From DTWD01 sp963662965 (lineage in GTDB: Bacteria > Acidobacteriota > Vicinamibacteria > Vicinamibacterales > UBA8438), in assembly GCA_963662965.1 (NCBI GenBank), contig OY759970.1:1240001-1304000 (forward strand): DNA of 64,000 nucleotides, in the 5' to 3' direction. The first letter of the stretch is position 1, and each line of letters begins with the position of its first letter. This document shows, one piece after another, positions 1-7,255 of this stretch. A program made the position numbers and the translations under genes. The notes beneath the pieces were generated by a model that worked only from the letters and a program-made list of their open reading frames with translations, did no database searches and was not told the DNA's origin.

Positions 1-104
1 AGCGGGGCGGTGTGGACGCTGCGGACCAGAACCTTCAGACCGTTGTCGAGCGTGGTGACCGTGAGGTCGTGTTCACGTGTAGGAGCAGTCGTGTCGAGAG
101 TCAT
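1..104 (-). CDS. M16-family zinc peptidase, N-terminal fragment (runs off left edge)
   Basis: Only about 34 residues are visible; the gene continues past the left edge on the minus strand. After a short polar start the protein reads TTLDNGLKVLVRSVHTAP. A 'xxLDNGLxVLV' opening strand is typical of the first beta strand of M16 (pitrilysin / processing-peptidase) zinc peptidases. The HxxEH metal site would lie outside the window, so the family call rests on this opening strand alone. ATG is chosen because a good promoter ends 7 bases upstream, which would make the mRNA start at the ATG. The gene is divergent from ileS with about 90 bp between the starts. Confidence 0.6.
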   Translation of the reverse strand, partial: MTLDTTAPTREHDLTVTTLDNGLKVLVRSVHTAP

Positions 105-111
105 CGATACC

Positions 112-138
112 ATTATATTTGCACTACAATTGATGCAA
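112..138 (-). promoter_or_regulatory. promoter of the M16 peptidase gene, probably leaderless
   Basis: On the minus strand there is a perfect -10 TATAAT (112-117) with a -35-like TTGCAT (133-138) 15 bases upstream, or CTTGCA at 16. Transcription starting about 7 bases after the -10 would begin at the ATG itself. The inverted repeat TTGCA/TGCAA (119-123 and 134-138) overlaps the -35 and could be an operator. The sigma70-like call is by eye. Confidence 0.5.
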
Positions 139-193
139 GTAGCGCTTGGAAAGCGATTTACGCGATTAGCCCCGAAGACGGGCCGTCGACACC

Positions 194-3043
194 ATGTCCG
201 ACTGGAAGGATACGCTCAATCTCCCGCGCACTGGCTTTCGCATGAAAGCGAGTTTGCCGACCACCGAGCCTGAAACCATTGCGCGCTGGGAAGCGTCCGA
301 CCTGTACGGGCAGATTCGCGATAGTCGTCTGGGCGCGCCGCGCTATGTCCTGCACGACGGGCCGCCTTATGCAAACGGCCGGATCCACCTCGGTCATGCA
401 CTCAACAAGATCCTGAAGGACTTCATCGTCAAATCGCGGACGATGGCCGGCTTCGACGCGCCGTACGTGCCTGGATGGGACTGCCACGGCCTGCCGATCG
501 AGCTACAAGTCGACCGCCAGCTGGGCGCCAAGAAACGGGACATGAGCGCGGCCGATGTCCGGCGCGCGTGCCGCGAGTACGCCGGCAAATACGTCGACGT
601 CATGCGAACCGAATTCAAGCGGCTCGGCGTCCTCGGCGCCTGGGACACGCCGTACCTCACGATGGACTATCGCTACCAGGCCACCATCGTACGCGCCCTC
701 GGCACGTTCGTCGAGCAGGGTCTCGTCTACCGGGGAAAAAAGCCGGTTCACTGGTGCATCCATTGCCGCACGGCCCTCGCGGAAGCGGAAGTCGAGTACG
801 AGGCCCATCGGTCGCCGTCGATCTACGTCGAGTTTCCTCTGGCGGAGACCGCCCGACCGGCGCTGACGGAGCTGGCGCCAGCGTTGGCGGACCGGGCCGT
901 CTCGGTGCTCATCTGGACCACGACACCGTGGACGATTCCGTCGAACCTCGCGATCGCCTTTCATCCAGAACTGACATACGGCGCCTACGAGAATACGACG
1001 GCAGACGGGAAGCCTGGCGCCGTGATCCTGGCCACCGCGCTCACCGGCCGCGTCGCCAACGAAACTGGGCGTAGCCTCGGCGCCGCGCTCGCGACATTTC
1101 GGGGACGCGACCTCGAGCACGTCAGATTTCGCCACCCGTTGTACGACCGAGACGCGGTCGCCGTGCTCGCCGACTACGTCACGCTCGAACAAGGAACCGG
1201 CGCGGTACACACCGCTCCCGGGCACGGCTCGGACGACTTCCACACCGGCGTGCGCTATGAACTCGAGGTGTACGCCCCGGTCGGTCCTGGCGGACACTTC
1301 GACGACGACGTTGGCCTCTTCGCGGGGCAACAGGTGTTCGAGGCCAATCCGAAGGTCGAGGCAGCGCTGGCGGACCGAAAGCGGCTCTGGCATCGTACCG
1401 ACCTCGACCACTCGTATCCACACTGCTGGCGGTGTCACCATCCGGTCATTTTCCTGGCCACATCACAGTGGTTCATCGCCCTCGACACCAACGACCTTCG
1501 TCAACGTGCGCTGGAAGCGATCGCCGGTGTGGAATGGTTTCCATCCTGGGGCGAGGAGCGGATTCACAAGATGGTGGCGAACCGCCCCGATTGGTGTATT
1601 TCACGACAGCGGTCGTGGGGGGTGCCGATCCCGGCGCTTTACTGCACGTCGTGCCACGAGGCGGCGCTGACGAAGACGCTCACCGACAGGGCCGCGGACA
1701 TCTTCGCCGAGCATGGCGCCGACGCGTGGTACGAGCGAGACCTGAGCGAGTTCGTGCCGGACGATTTTGCCTGCCCTTCGTGCGAGCACCGCACGTTCGA
1801 GCGCGAACGCGACATCCTCGACGTCTGGTTCGACTCCGGAGCGAGTCATGAAGTCGTGCTCGGATCGGAGTCCGGGCTCGCGTGGCCAGCGAATTTGTAT
1901 CTGGAAGGCTCGGATCAGCATCGCGGCTGGTTCCACAGCTCACTGCTGGTCGGCCTCGGGACCCGCAACGCGGCTCCATACCGGCAAGTGCTGACGCACG
2001 GATTCGTCGTCGATGAGGACGGTCGCAAGATGTCCAAGTCGCTCGGCAATGTCATCGAGCCGGGCACGATCATCAAGCGCAATGGGGCCGAAATCCTCCG
2101 CCTCTGGGTCGCGATGGTCGACTACCGCGAGGAAATGCGACTCGGGAACGAGATCCTGGCTCGTGTGGTCGAGGCGTATCGCAAGATCCGAAATACGCTC
2201 CGGATCTTGGTCGCGAATCTGTACGACTTCGACCCGGTGGCCCACCGGATGCCGGTGCGAGAACTGGAAGAAGTGGATCGGTACGCGCTCGCCCGCTACG
2301 GCGAGACCGCCGTCAAGATCTTGGACGCGTACGAGCGCTACGAATTCCAACCGATCTCGCACGCGGTCAACCATTTCTTGACCGTCGATCTCAGCGCGTT
2401 CTACGTCGACATCTCGAAAGACCGGCTCTACACGTTTGCGGCGAATTCCCCGGTGCGTCGGTCGGCGCAGACGGCGATCTACACCATGATCGACGGTCTC
2501 ACTCGACTTCTGGCGCCTGTTCTTCCGGTCACGGCGGAAGACCTCTGGGGCCACCTCCCGGGGTCGCGCGAGTCGAGCGTGCACTTGGCCGCGTTTCCCG
2601 CGGGGTGCGAGGCCCTCATCGACCGCGACCTACTCGCACGCTGGCAGCGGCTGCTGGCACTCCGCGACACCGTCAACGCGGAGCTCGAACGACTGCGACA
2701 GGAGAAGACGGTCGGCACGTCCCTCGAAGCGACTGTGATGCTCCGGGCGAGCGGTACGACGGCGGCGCTGGTCGATCAATATGCCGCGATACTCCCGACG
2801 CTCTTCATCACGTCAGCGGCGGTCGTGACGTCGAGCGTGGCGTCGCCGGTCGATGCCGACGGCGCCGCGGACGCCCAGTTCACCGAGGAGGGCGGCGCGG
2901 CGACGATCGAGGCACGTCGTGCCGACGGCGTCAAGTGCGAGCGCTGCTGGCGCTACGTCGAGTCAGTGTCGCCCACAGAGCCCGCGGGACTGTGTCAACG
3001 GTGCGTCGATGCCTTGTCGGAGGCGATGGAAGTTGTCGGTTAG
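194..3043 (+). CDS. ileS: isoleucyl-tRNA synthetase
   Basis: Cytoplasmic class I aminoacyl-tRNA synthetase that charges tRNA-Ile and edits valine. At 949 aa it has normal length. The HIGH signature appears as HLGH within PPYANGRIHLGH (about residue 65) and the KMSKS loop as KMSKSLGNVIEP (K612 to S616). The CP1 editing domain lies between them. The C-terminus carries a zinc ribbon with CERC and CQRC pairs, the usual ending of bacterial type 1 IleS. The ATG gives the expected N-terminus (DWKDTLNLPRTGFRMKASL); no strong ribosome binding site is seen. It heads a cluster with lspA and lgt, and its stop lies inside the start of lspA. Confidence 0.97.
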   Translation: MSDWKDTLNLPRTGFRMKASLPTTEPETIARWEASDLYGQIRDSRLGAPRYVLHDGPPYANGRIHLGHALNKILKDFIVKSRTMAGFDAPYVPGWDCHGLPIELQVDRQLGAKKRDMSAADVRRACREYAGKYVDVMRTEFKRLGVLGAWDTPYLTMDYRYQATIVRALGTFVEQGLVYRGKKPVHWCIHCRTALAEAEVEYEAHRSPSIYVEFPLAETARPALTELAPALADRAVSVLIWTTTPWTIPSNLAIAFHPELTYGAYENTTADGKPGAVILATALTGRVANETGRSLGAALATFRGRDLEHVRFRHPLYDRDAVAVLADYVTLEQGTGAVHTAPGHGSDDFHTGVRYELEVYAPVGPGGHFDDDVGLFAGQQVFEANPKVEAALADRKRLWHRTDLDHSYPHCWRCHHPVIFLATSQWFIALDTNDLRQRALEAIAGVEWFPSWGEERIHKMVANRPDWCISRQRSWGVPIPALYCTSCHEAALTKTLTDRAADIFAEHGADAWYERDLSEFVPDDFACPSCEHRTFERERDILDVWFDSGASHEVVLGSESGLAWPANLYLEGSDQHRGWFHSSLLVGLGTRNAAPYRQVLTHGFVVDEDGRKMSKSLGNVIEPGTIIKRNGAEILRLWVAMVDYREEMRLGNEILARVVEAYRKIRNTLRILVANLYDFDPVAHRMPVRELEEVDRYALARYGETAVKILDAYERYEFQPISHAVNHFLTVDLSAFYVDISKDRLYTFAANSPVRRSAQTAIYTMIDGLTRLLAPVLPVTAEDLWGHLPGSRESSVHLAAFPAGCEALIDRDLLARWQRLLALRDTVNAELERLRQEKTVGTSLEATVMLRASGTTAALVDQYAAILPTLFITSAAVVTSSVASPVDADGAADAQFTEEGGAATIEARRADGVKCERCWRYVESVSPTEPAGLCQRCVDALSEAMEVVG

Positions 3044-3536
3044 TTTCCCGTCACGACGGCTGATGGTCGGTGTTGCGGCGGGGATTCTGTTGCTCGACCA
3101 GCTGACGAAGGTGCTCGTACGGCAGCAACTCACGCTGCACGAAAGCGTAAGCGTGATCCCCGGGTTCCTCGACCTACGTTACGTGCAGAACACTGGGGCC
3201 GCGTTCGGCATCCTGAACGCGGCCGACATTCCCTTTAAGCCCGCACTGATGACGGCGGTGGCGTTGTTCGCGTTGATCGCGATCGCCGTGTATACGAGCC
3301 GCCTCTCGTCAGACGAACCGTTGGCCAAGCTCGGGTTGGCCGCCATTCTCGGCGGCGCATGCGGCAACCTCGTCGATCGCATCACGGCGGGCTACGTCGT
3401 CGACTTTATCGATGTCTATTGGGGCACGTGGCACTTCTGGGCATTTAACGTCGGCGACGCCGCCATCACGGTCGGCGCCGGCTGTCTCATCCTCGACATG
3501 GCGATCTTGAAAAGGCATGTATCCGAAACTGTTTGA
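3033..3536 (+). CDS. lspA: lipoprotein signal peptidase (signal peptidase II)
   Basis: Inner-membrane aspartyl protease that removes signal peptides from prolipoproteins after Lgt has acted. The protein (167 aa from TTG) has four hydrophobic segments and the conserved blocks YVQNTGAAFGI, GNLVDR, VVDFIDV and FNVGDAAITVG, which include the active-site aspartates. I place the start at TTG 3033 because GGAGG sits 9 bases upstream and this gives the usual short N-terminal tail before helix 1. It overlaps the end of ileS by 11 bases. ATG 3063 (157 aa) is the alternative. The gene overlaps lgt by 20 bases, so maturation and lipidation enzymes are probably co-translated. Confidence 0.93.
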   Translation: MSVSFPSRRLMVGVAAGILLLDQLTKVLVRQQLTLHESVSVIPGFLDLRYVQNTGAAFGILNAADIPFKPALMTAVALFALIAIAVYTSRLSSDEPLAKLGLAAILGGACGNLVDRITAGYVVDFIDVYWGTWHFWAFNVGDAAITVGAGCLILDMAILKRHVSETV

Positions 3537-4329
3537 CCTCGGACCGATCAGCATCTACACCTACGGCCTGCTCCTGGTGTCAGCTTATCTCATCGCGTTG
3601 CAGGCAGGCGTGTTGCGTGGCCGAGCGCGGGGTCTGAACGGCGACCGCATGATGGACCTTGGCATCGCCAGCATCGTGAGCGCGCTCATCGGTGCCAAGC
3701 TGCTGCTCTTCGTCGTCGACTTCGACCACTTCACCTCGAACCCGGCCGAGCTCTGGACGCTCGTGCGGTCTGGCGGCGTCTTTTACGGTGGACTGCTGCT
3801 CGCCGTTGGTGTTGCGTTGTGGTACATGCGACGGCACGCGATGCCGGTGTGGACCACATGCGATGCGTTTGCGCCTGGTATTGCGCTCGCGCAGTCCGTC
3901 GGTCGGGTCGGCTGCCTCCTGGCCGGATGCTGCTACGGTCACGCGACGGACCTCCCGTGGGGTATCACCTTCACCAACCCGCTCGCGGCCAGCAATGTCG
4001 GCACACCATTGGGGGTCAGCCTGCACCCGACGCAGATCTATGAGTCGGTCGCGACGCTCGCCATATTCGGATTCCTCTTGCTCTACGAGCGCAAGGGCAA
4101 CGCGTTCCCGGGACGCACGTTCTGGAGCTACCTCCTGCTCTACCCCACGACACGCTTCTTCATCGAGTTCTATCGTGGCGACCCGCGCGGGACCGTCTTC
4201 GACGTCCTGTCGACATCGCAGTTCGTCTCGGTACTTCTCGTTCCACTGAGCATCGTGATGCTGGTGGTCCTCGCACGGTCGGACGGACCGACGACCGGCC
4301 GGAGTCCGGCACGTGCGCAGGCGGCCTAA
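3517..4329 (+). CDS. lgt: prolipoprotein diacylglyceryl transferase
   Basis: Polytopic inner-membrane enzyme that moves diacylglycerol from phosphatidylglycerol to the lipobox cysteine of prolipoproteins, the step before LspA. At 270 aa it has the normal length. The family signature appears as GRVGCLLAGCCYG (about residues 128-140), the cysteine-rich variant of the Lgt motif, after the conserved GGVFYGG segment. The ATG lies 20 bases inside lspA, so the pair is translationally coupled. The last base of the stop codon is the first base of a long inverted repeat (family A). Substrates in this window could include the TPR lipoprotein and the HEAT/cyclophilin lipoprotein. Confidence 0.95.
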   Translation: MYPKLFDLGPISIYTYGLLLVSAYLIALQAGVLRGRARGLNGDRMMDLGIASIVSALIGAKLLLFVVDFDHFTSNPAELWTLVRSGGVFYGGLLLAVGVALWYMRRHAMPVWTTCDAFAPGIALAQSVGRVGCLLAGCCYGHATDLPWGITFTNPLAASNVGTPLGVSLHPTQIYESVATLAIFGFLLLYERKGNAFPGRTFWSYLLLYPTTRFFIEFYRGDPRGTVFDVLSTSQFVSVLLVPLSIVMLVVLARSDGPTTGRSPARAQAA

Positions 4330-4489
4330 GTGGTCCCGGTCATAATTACGGTGACGTATTCGGGTAACGAGGCGCCCGCTCAGCAAGGCGCGAGGAGGGA
4401 GCATACCGGGAGGATGCGACTGACGAGCAACGCCACGGAGCGGGATGCATCGCTGGCCGAACGTTGCCGTAATTATGACCGGGACCACT
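4329..4489. repeat. family A nested-hairpin element, copy A1
   Basis: A 161 bp element bounded by a perfect 23 bp inverted repeat (4329-4351 against 4467-4489). The arms begin AGTGGTCCCGGTCA. The interior carries the family motifs AAGGCGCGAGGAGGGAGCA and GGGATGCATCGC, shared with A2 and A3. It starts on the last base of the lgt stop codon. No reading frame inside it looks like a real protein. Confidence 0.85.
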
Positions 4490-4525
4490 AAGCCCGTGGC
4501 GAAACTCGTTCGCCACGAGAAAAAG

Positions 4526-4659
4526 GGTGCGCACGGCGCGCCCCCGCCGGCACGGAGTAGGGCGAAGGGGTCCCCGCCCCTCGGCAAACTCGGGGCGGCC
4601 CGAGTGCGTCGAGGGACGCGAGTGCCGGCGACGGGGTTCGGGGCAGTCGGCCCCGTCTA
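4526..4659 (+). repeat. family B GC-rich intergenic repeat, copy B1
   Basis: A full-length copy: a GCGCACGGCGCGC box, a CACGGAGTAGGGCGAAGGGG box, and the core GACGGGGTTCGGGGCAGTC followed by GGCCCCGTCTA. The core can fold two ways: GACGGGG pairs with CCCCGTC, or GGGGC pairs with a nearby complement. It sits just upstream of the rluD start and stays open in that frame, which could mislead gene callers. Confidence 0.8.
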
Positions 4660-4690
4660 CCCGACAGACGCAACCGGCGAACCGGAGCGA

Positions 4691-5641
4691 GTGAAGATCG
4701 AGGTCAGCGACGAGCACGCCGGCAGCCGGCTCGACCAGTTCCTGACGGCCCACCTCGCCGACACCACCCGTTCGCAGATCCAGCGCCTCATCAAAGACGG
4801 TCGCGCGCACGTCGACACCCGACCGGGCCGAGCCAGCACGCCAGTGCATTCCGGTAGCGTGGTCCAGCTTGAGATCCCGCCGCCGGTCGCCACTGCCCCG
4901 CACGCCGAGGCTCTGCCACTCGACGTCGTCTATGAGGACGGCGACCTCATCGTGGTCAACAAACCCGCAGGGATGGTGGTGCATCCGGCAGCGGGACATC
5001 CGGATGGAACGCTGGTCAACGCGCTCTTGCACCGCGTGACCGACTTGAGCGGCGTCGGCGGCGAGCTCCGCCCCGGCATCGTGCACCGACTCGACCGTGG
5101 CACATCTGGACTCATCGTCGTCGCCAAGAACGATCTGGCCCACGCGGAACTCTCTCGTCAGTTCAAAGACCGGGAAGTCGAGAAGGAATATGCGGCGTTG
5201 GTGTGGGGCCTGGTGCAGCAGGGACGTCGCATTGACTTGCCGATCGGTCGCGATGCGGTGGATCGGAAGAAGATCTCGGCCCGCTCACGGCGCGCCCGCG
5301 AGGCGGTCACGCGCGTGACCAAAGCCGAGCACCTCGAGGGCGTCTCGCTTATCCGGGTGGCGATCGCGACCGGGCGGACGCATCAGATCCGTGTCCACCT
5401 GAGCGCGATTGGACATCCGATCGTCGGAGACCCGGCCTACGGTGGGAAGAAGCGCCACCCGCCTCCGCATCTGCGGGCGGTTCAGCGGCTCGAGCGACCC
5501 TTCCTGCATGCGGCGCGACTCGCGTTCACACATCCCCGCGATGGACGGCGGATCGAACTCTCGCGCGGCCTCGCGGACGATCTACAGACGGTCGTCGACG
5601 ACATCCGAGAGGTCACGAAGCGCCGCCGCGCGGACCGCTAA
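4691..5641 (+). CDS. rluD: RluA/RluD-family 23S rRNA pseudouridine synthase
   Basis: RNA-modifying enzyme that turns uridine into pseudouridine in 23S rRNA (helix 69 for RluD). The order is an N-terminal S4 RNA-binding domain (SRLDQFLTAHLADTTRSQIQ, about residues 11-30) and then the RluA catalytic domain. The latter contains GIVHRLDRGTSGLIVVAKN, whose aspartate in HRLD is catalytic. RTHQIRVHL and GDPAYGG are also present. I start at GTG 4691 (316 aa), which gives VKIEVSDEHAGSRLDQF, the normal N-terminus. Upstream in-frame sequence is repeat DNA (B1 and A1), not protein. Assignment to RluD rather than a close paralogue is by overall form. Confidence 0.88.
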   Translation: MKIEVSDEHAGSRLDQFLTAHLADTTRSQIQRLIKDGRAHVDTRPGRASTPVHSGSVVQLEIPPPVATAPHAEALPLDVVYEDGDLIVVNKPAGMVVHPAAGHPDGTLVNALLHRVTDLSGVGGELRPGIVHRLDRGTSGLIVVAKNDLAHAELSRQFKDREVEKEYAALVWGLVQQGRRIDLPIGRDAVDRKKISARSRRAREAVTRVTKAEHLEGVSLIRVAIATGRTHQIRVHLSAIGHPIVGDPAYGGKKRHPPPHLRAVQRLERPFLHAARLAFTHPRDGRRIELSRGLADDLQTVVDDIREVTKRRRADR

Positions 5642-5670
5642 CACTACGAGCCGGGGTGCAAACAGAGGCG

Positions 5671-5809
5671 ACCGGGCGCGCATAGCGCGCCCCGCCCGCA
5701 CGGAGTGGGGCGAAGGGGGCCCCGCCCCCACGGTAAACTCTGGGCGTCCCGAGTGCGTCGAGGGACGCGAGTGCCCGCGACGGGGTTCGGGGCAGTCAGT
5801 TCAGTCTAA
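5671..5809 (+). repeat. family B GC-rich intergenic repeat, copy B2
   Basis: Same module order as B1, about 30 bp after rluD and 16 bp before the NUDIX start codon. The core GACGGGGTTCGGGGCAGTC is intact; the right flank is decayed (AGTTCAGTCTAA instead of AGCCCCGTCTAA). Between core and first box it also has the GTCGAGGGACGCGAGTG block seen in B1 and B3. Confidence 0.8.
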
Positions 5810-5824
5810 CTATGGAGGGGCGTG

Positions 5825-6349
5825 ATGAGCGAGGCGACCGGCACGATGCTCGAGAGCCGCACGGTGCACCACGGGCGCGTCTTCACCACGGTGACAGACC
5901 GCGTACGCCTGCCGAACGGTCGCGAAACGGACCTCGATATCGTCCGACACCGGTCATCTGTGATCTTGGCCCCGATGCCCGATTCCGACCACATCATCTT
6001 GGTCCGGCAATACCGTTACGCCATCAACCGCTGGGTCTGGGAGCTCCCGGCCGGCAACGTCGAGGACGGCGAGCATCCGGACGACGCCGCACGCCGGGAG
6101 TGTGCGGAGGAGACCGGCCAGGTGCCGTCCACGGTCGAACGTATTGGCGCGTTTTTCCCGACGCCCGGCTATTGCGACGAGGAGATGCTGTTCTATCGAC
6201 TCCGTGGGCTCACGAGGGCGATCGGCGCCCAGCTCGACGCCGACGAAGTACTCGAGCCACACGTGGTGTCCCTGAGCGATGCGCACCGCATGGTCTCGGA
6301 CGGCACGGTCGTCGACATGAAGACGGCGCTGGGGTTGACGCTCATTTGA
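5825..6349 (+). CDS. NUDIX hydrolase, ADP-ribose pyrophosphatase type
   Basis: Cytoplasmic hydrolase of nucleoside diphosphates linked to another group. The form (174 aa, N-terminal beta strands, 'LVRQYRYAINRWVWELPAG') resembles ADP-ribose/ADP-sugar pyrophosphatases of the NudF type. The NUDIX box is complete: G, five residues, E, seven residues, then RECAEETG (GNVEDGEHPDDAARREC...), giving the metal-binding glutamates. GGAGG sits 6 bases before ATG 5825, which decides it over the adjacent GTG 5822. It converges with the deacetylase gene and their ends overlap by 8 bases. The exact substrate cannot be read from sequence. Confidence 0.88.
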   Translation: MSEATGTMLESRTVHHGRVFTTVTDRVRLPNGRETDLDIVRHRSSVILAPMPDSDHIILVRQYRYAINRWVWELPAGNVEDGEHPDDAARRECAEETGQVPSTVERIGAFFPTPGYCDEEMLFYRLRGLTRAIGAQLDADEVLEPHVVSLSDAHRMVSDGTVVDMKTALGLTLI

Positions 6350-7235
6350 ACGCCAAGACCGCCTCCTCCACGGTCGCAACGTGAATGTCGACGGTGTCGG
6401 CGAGGTCGTGCGCGTAGCCGCCGGCGAGCGTCACGACCACCGGCACACCGGTCCGACACGCGGCCGCGAGGACCATGCGGTCCCGCGCGCGGAGCCCCTC
6501 CTTCGTGAGCGCGAGACCACCAAGCTGATCCCGCTCGTACGGATCGGCCCCGGCCAGATACACCATCAGGTCTGGGCAATGCGCCGTCACGGCGGGCAGG
6601 GACGCTGAGAGCCGTGCCAAGTACTCGCGGTCGTCGGTGGCATCCGCGAGCGGTACGTCGAGCGTGCCCGCTGGCTTTTCCATCGGGTAGTTGTTGTCCT
6701 GGTGCATCGAGAATGTAAACACCGCGGGGTCGGCCTCGAAGATCTTGGCGGTGCCGTTCCCATGGTGCACGTCGCAGTCGACGACGGCGACGCGCTTGAC
6801 GAGCCCCTCGTCCATGAGCAGACGAATCGCGAGGGCCACGTCATTGAACATACAGAACCCTTCGCCATGGTCGGCAAAGGCGTGATGGAATCCACCGCCG
6901 AGATGAACAGCGCCACCGCCCTCGATCGCGTGGCGCGCCGCGGTGACCGTGCCCCCGGTCATCAGACGGAACCCTTCGGTCGTGGCCGACGATTGGGGAA
7001 TCTCGAGACGCGCCGCCTCGGTCAGCGACAGTTCACCGTGTCGTAGCTTGCGCAGGTAAGTGGCCGTGTGAACTCGCGCGAGATCCGCCCACGCCGCCGG
7101 CGTCGGCGAAACGAACACGTCGTCCGGGACGGTGCAACGGTCCCGCAGATGCTGATGTACACGGCTGTACTTGACGGTGGGAAAAACGTGCGGGCCGATA
7201 TCGACGTGGTAACGTGCCGTGTAGACAACGCGCAT
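6342..7235 (-). CDS. histone deacetylase-family protein (zinc amidohydrolase)
   Basis: Member of the arginase/deacetylase fold family of bacterial HDAC-like enzymes (297 aa). The active-site blocks are all present: GGGFHHAFADHGEGFCMFND with the catalytic His pair, VVDCDVHHGNGTA with the zinc Asp and His, and LAGADPYERDQLGG with the second zinc Asp. Bacterial members act on acetylated small molecules (acetoin utilisation type, polyamines) or proteins; the substrate here is unknown. It lies 20 bp downstream of lon on the same strand, so the two are probably co-transcribed. No signal peptide, so cytoplasmic. Confidence 0.88.
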   Translation of the reverse strand: MRVVYTARYHVDIGPHVFPTVKYSRVHQHLRDRCTVPDDVFVSPTPAAWADLARVHTATYLRKLRHGELSLTEAARLEIPQSSATTEGFRLMTGGTVTAARHAIEGGGAVHLGGGFHHAFADHGEGFCMFNDVALAIRLLMDEGLVKRVAVVDCDVHHGNGTAKIFEADPAVFTFSMHQDNNYPMEKPAGTLDVPLADATDDREYLARLSASLPAVTAHCPDLMVYLAGADPYERDQLGGLALTKEGLRARDRMVLAAACRTGVPVVVTLAGGYAHDLADTVDIHVATVEEAVLAFK

Positions 7236-7255
7236 GTGCGCGGATGGTCGGAACT

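Noticed and set aside
503..1441. 312-residue minus-strand frame inside ileS
   Set aside because: Shadow frame of a GC-rich gene, rich in Arg/Val with no motif. Many others like it (for example opposite folC, rel, dinG, mutS2) were dropped for the same reason.
4329..4489. Insertion sequence
   Set aside because: No transposase frame lies within any family A element; at most they are non-autonomous.
4445..4690. N-terminal extension of rluD by 82 residues
   Set aside because: The extra residues are translated A1 and B1 repeat sequence; similar peptides appear upstream of other unrelated genes. GTG 4691 gives the normal RluD N-terminus.
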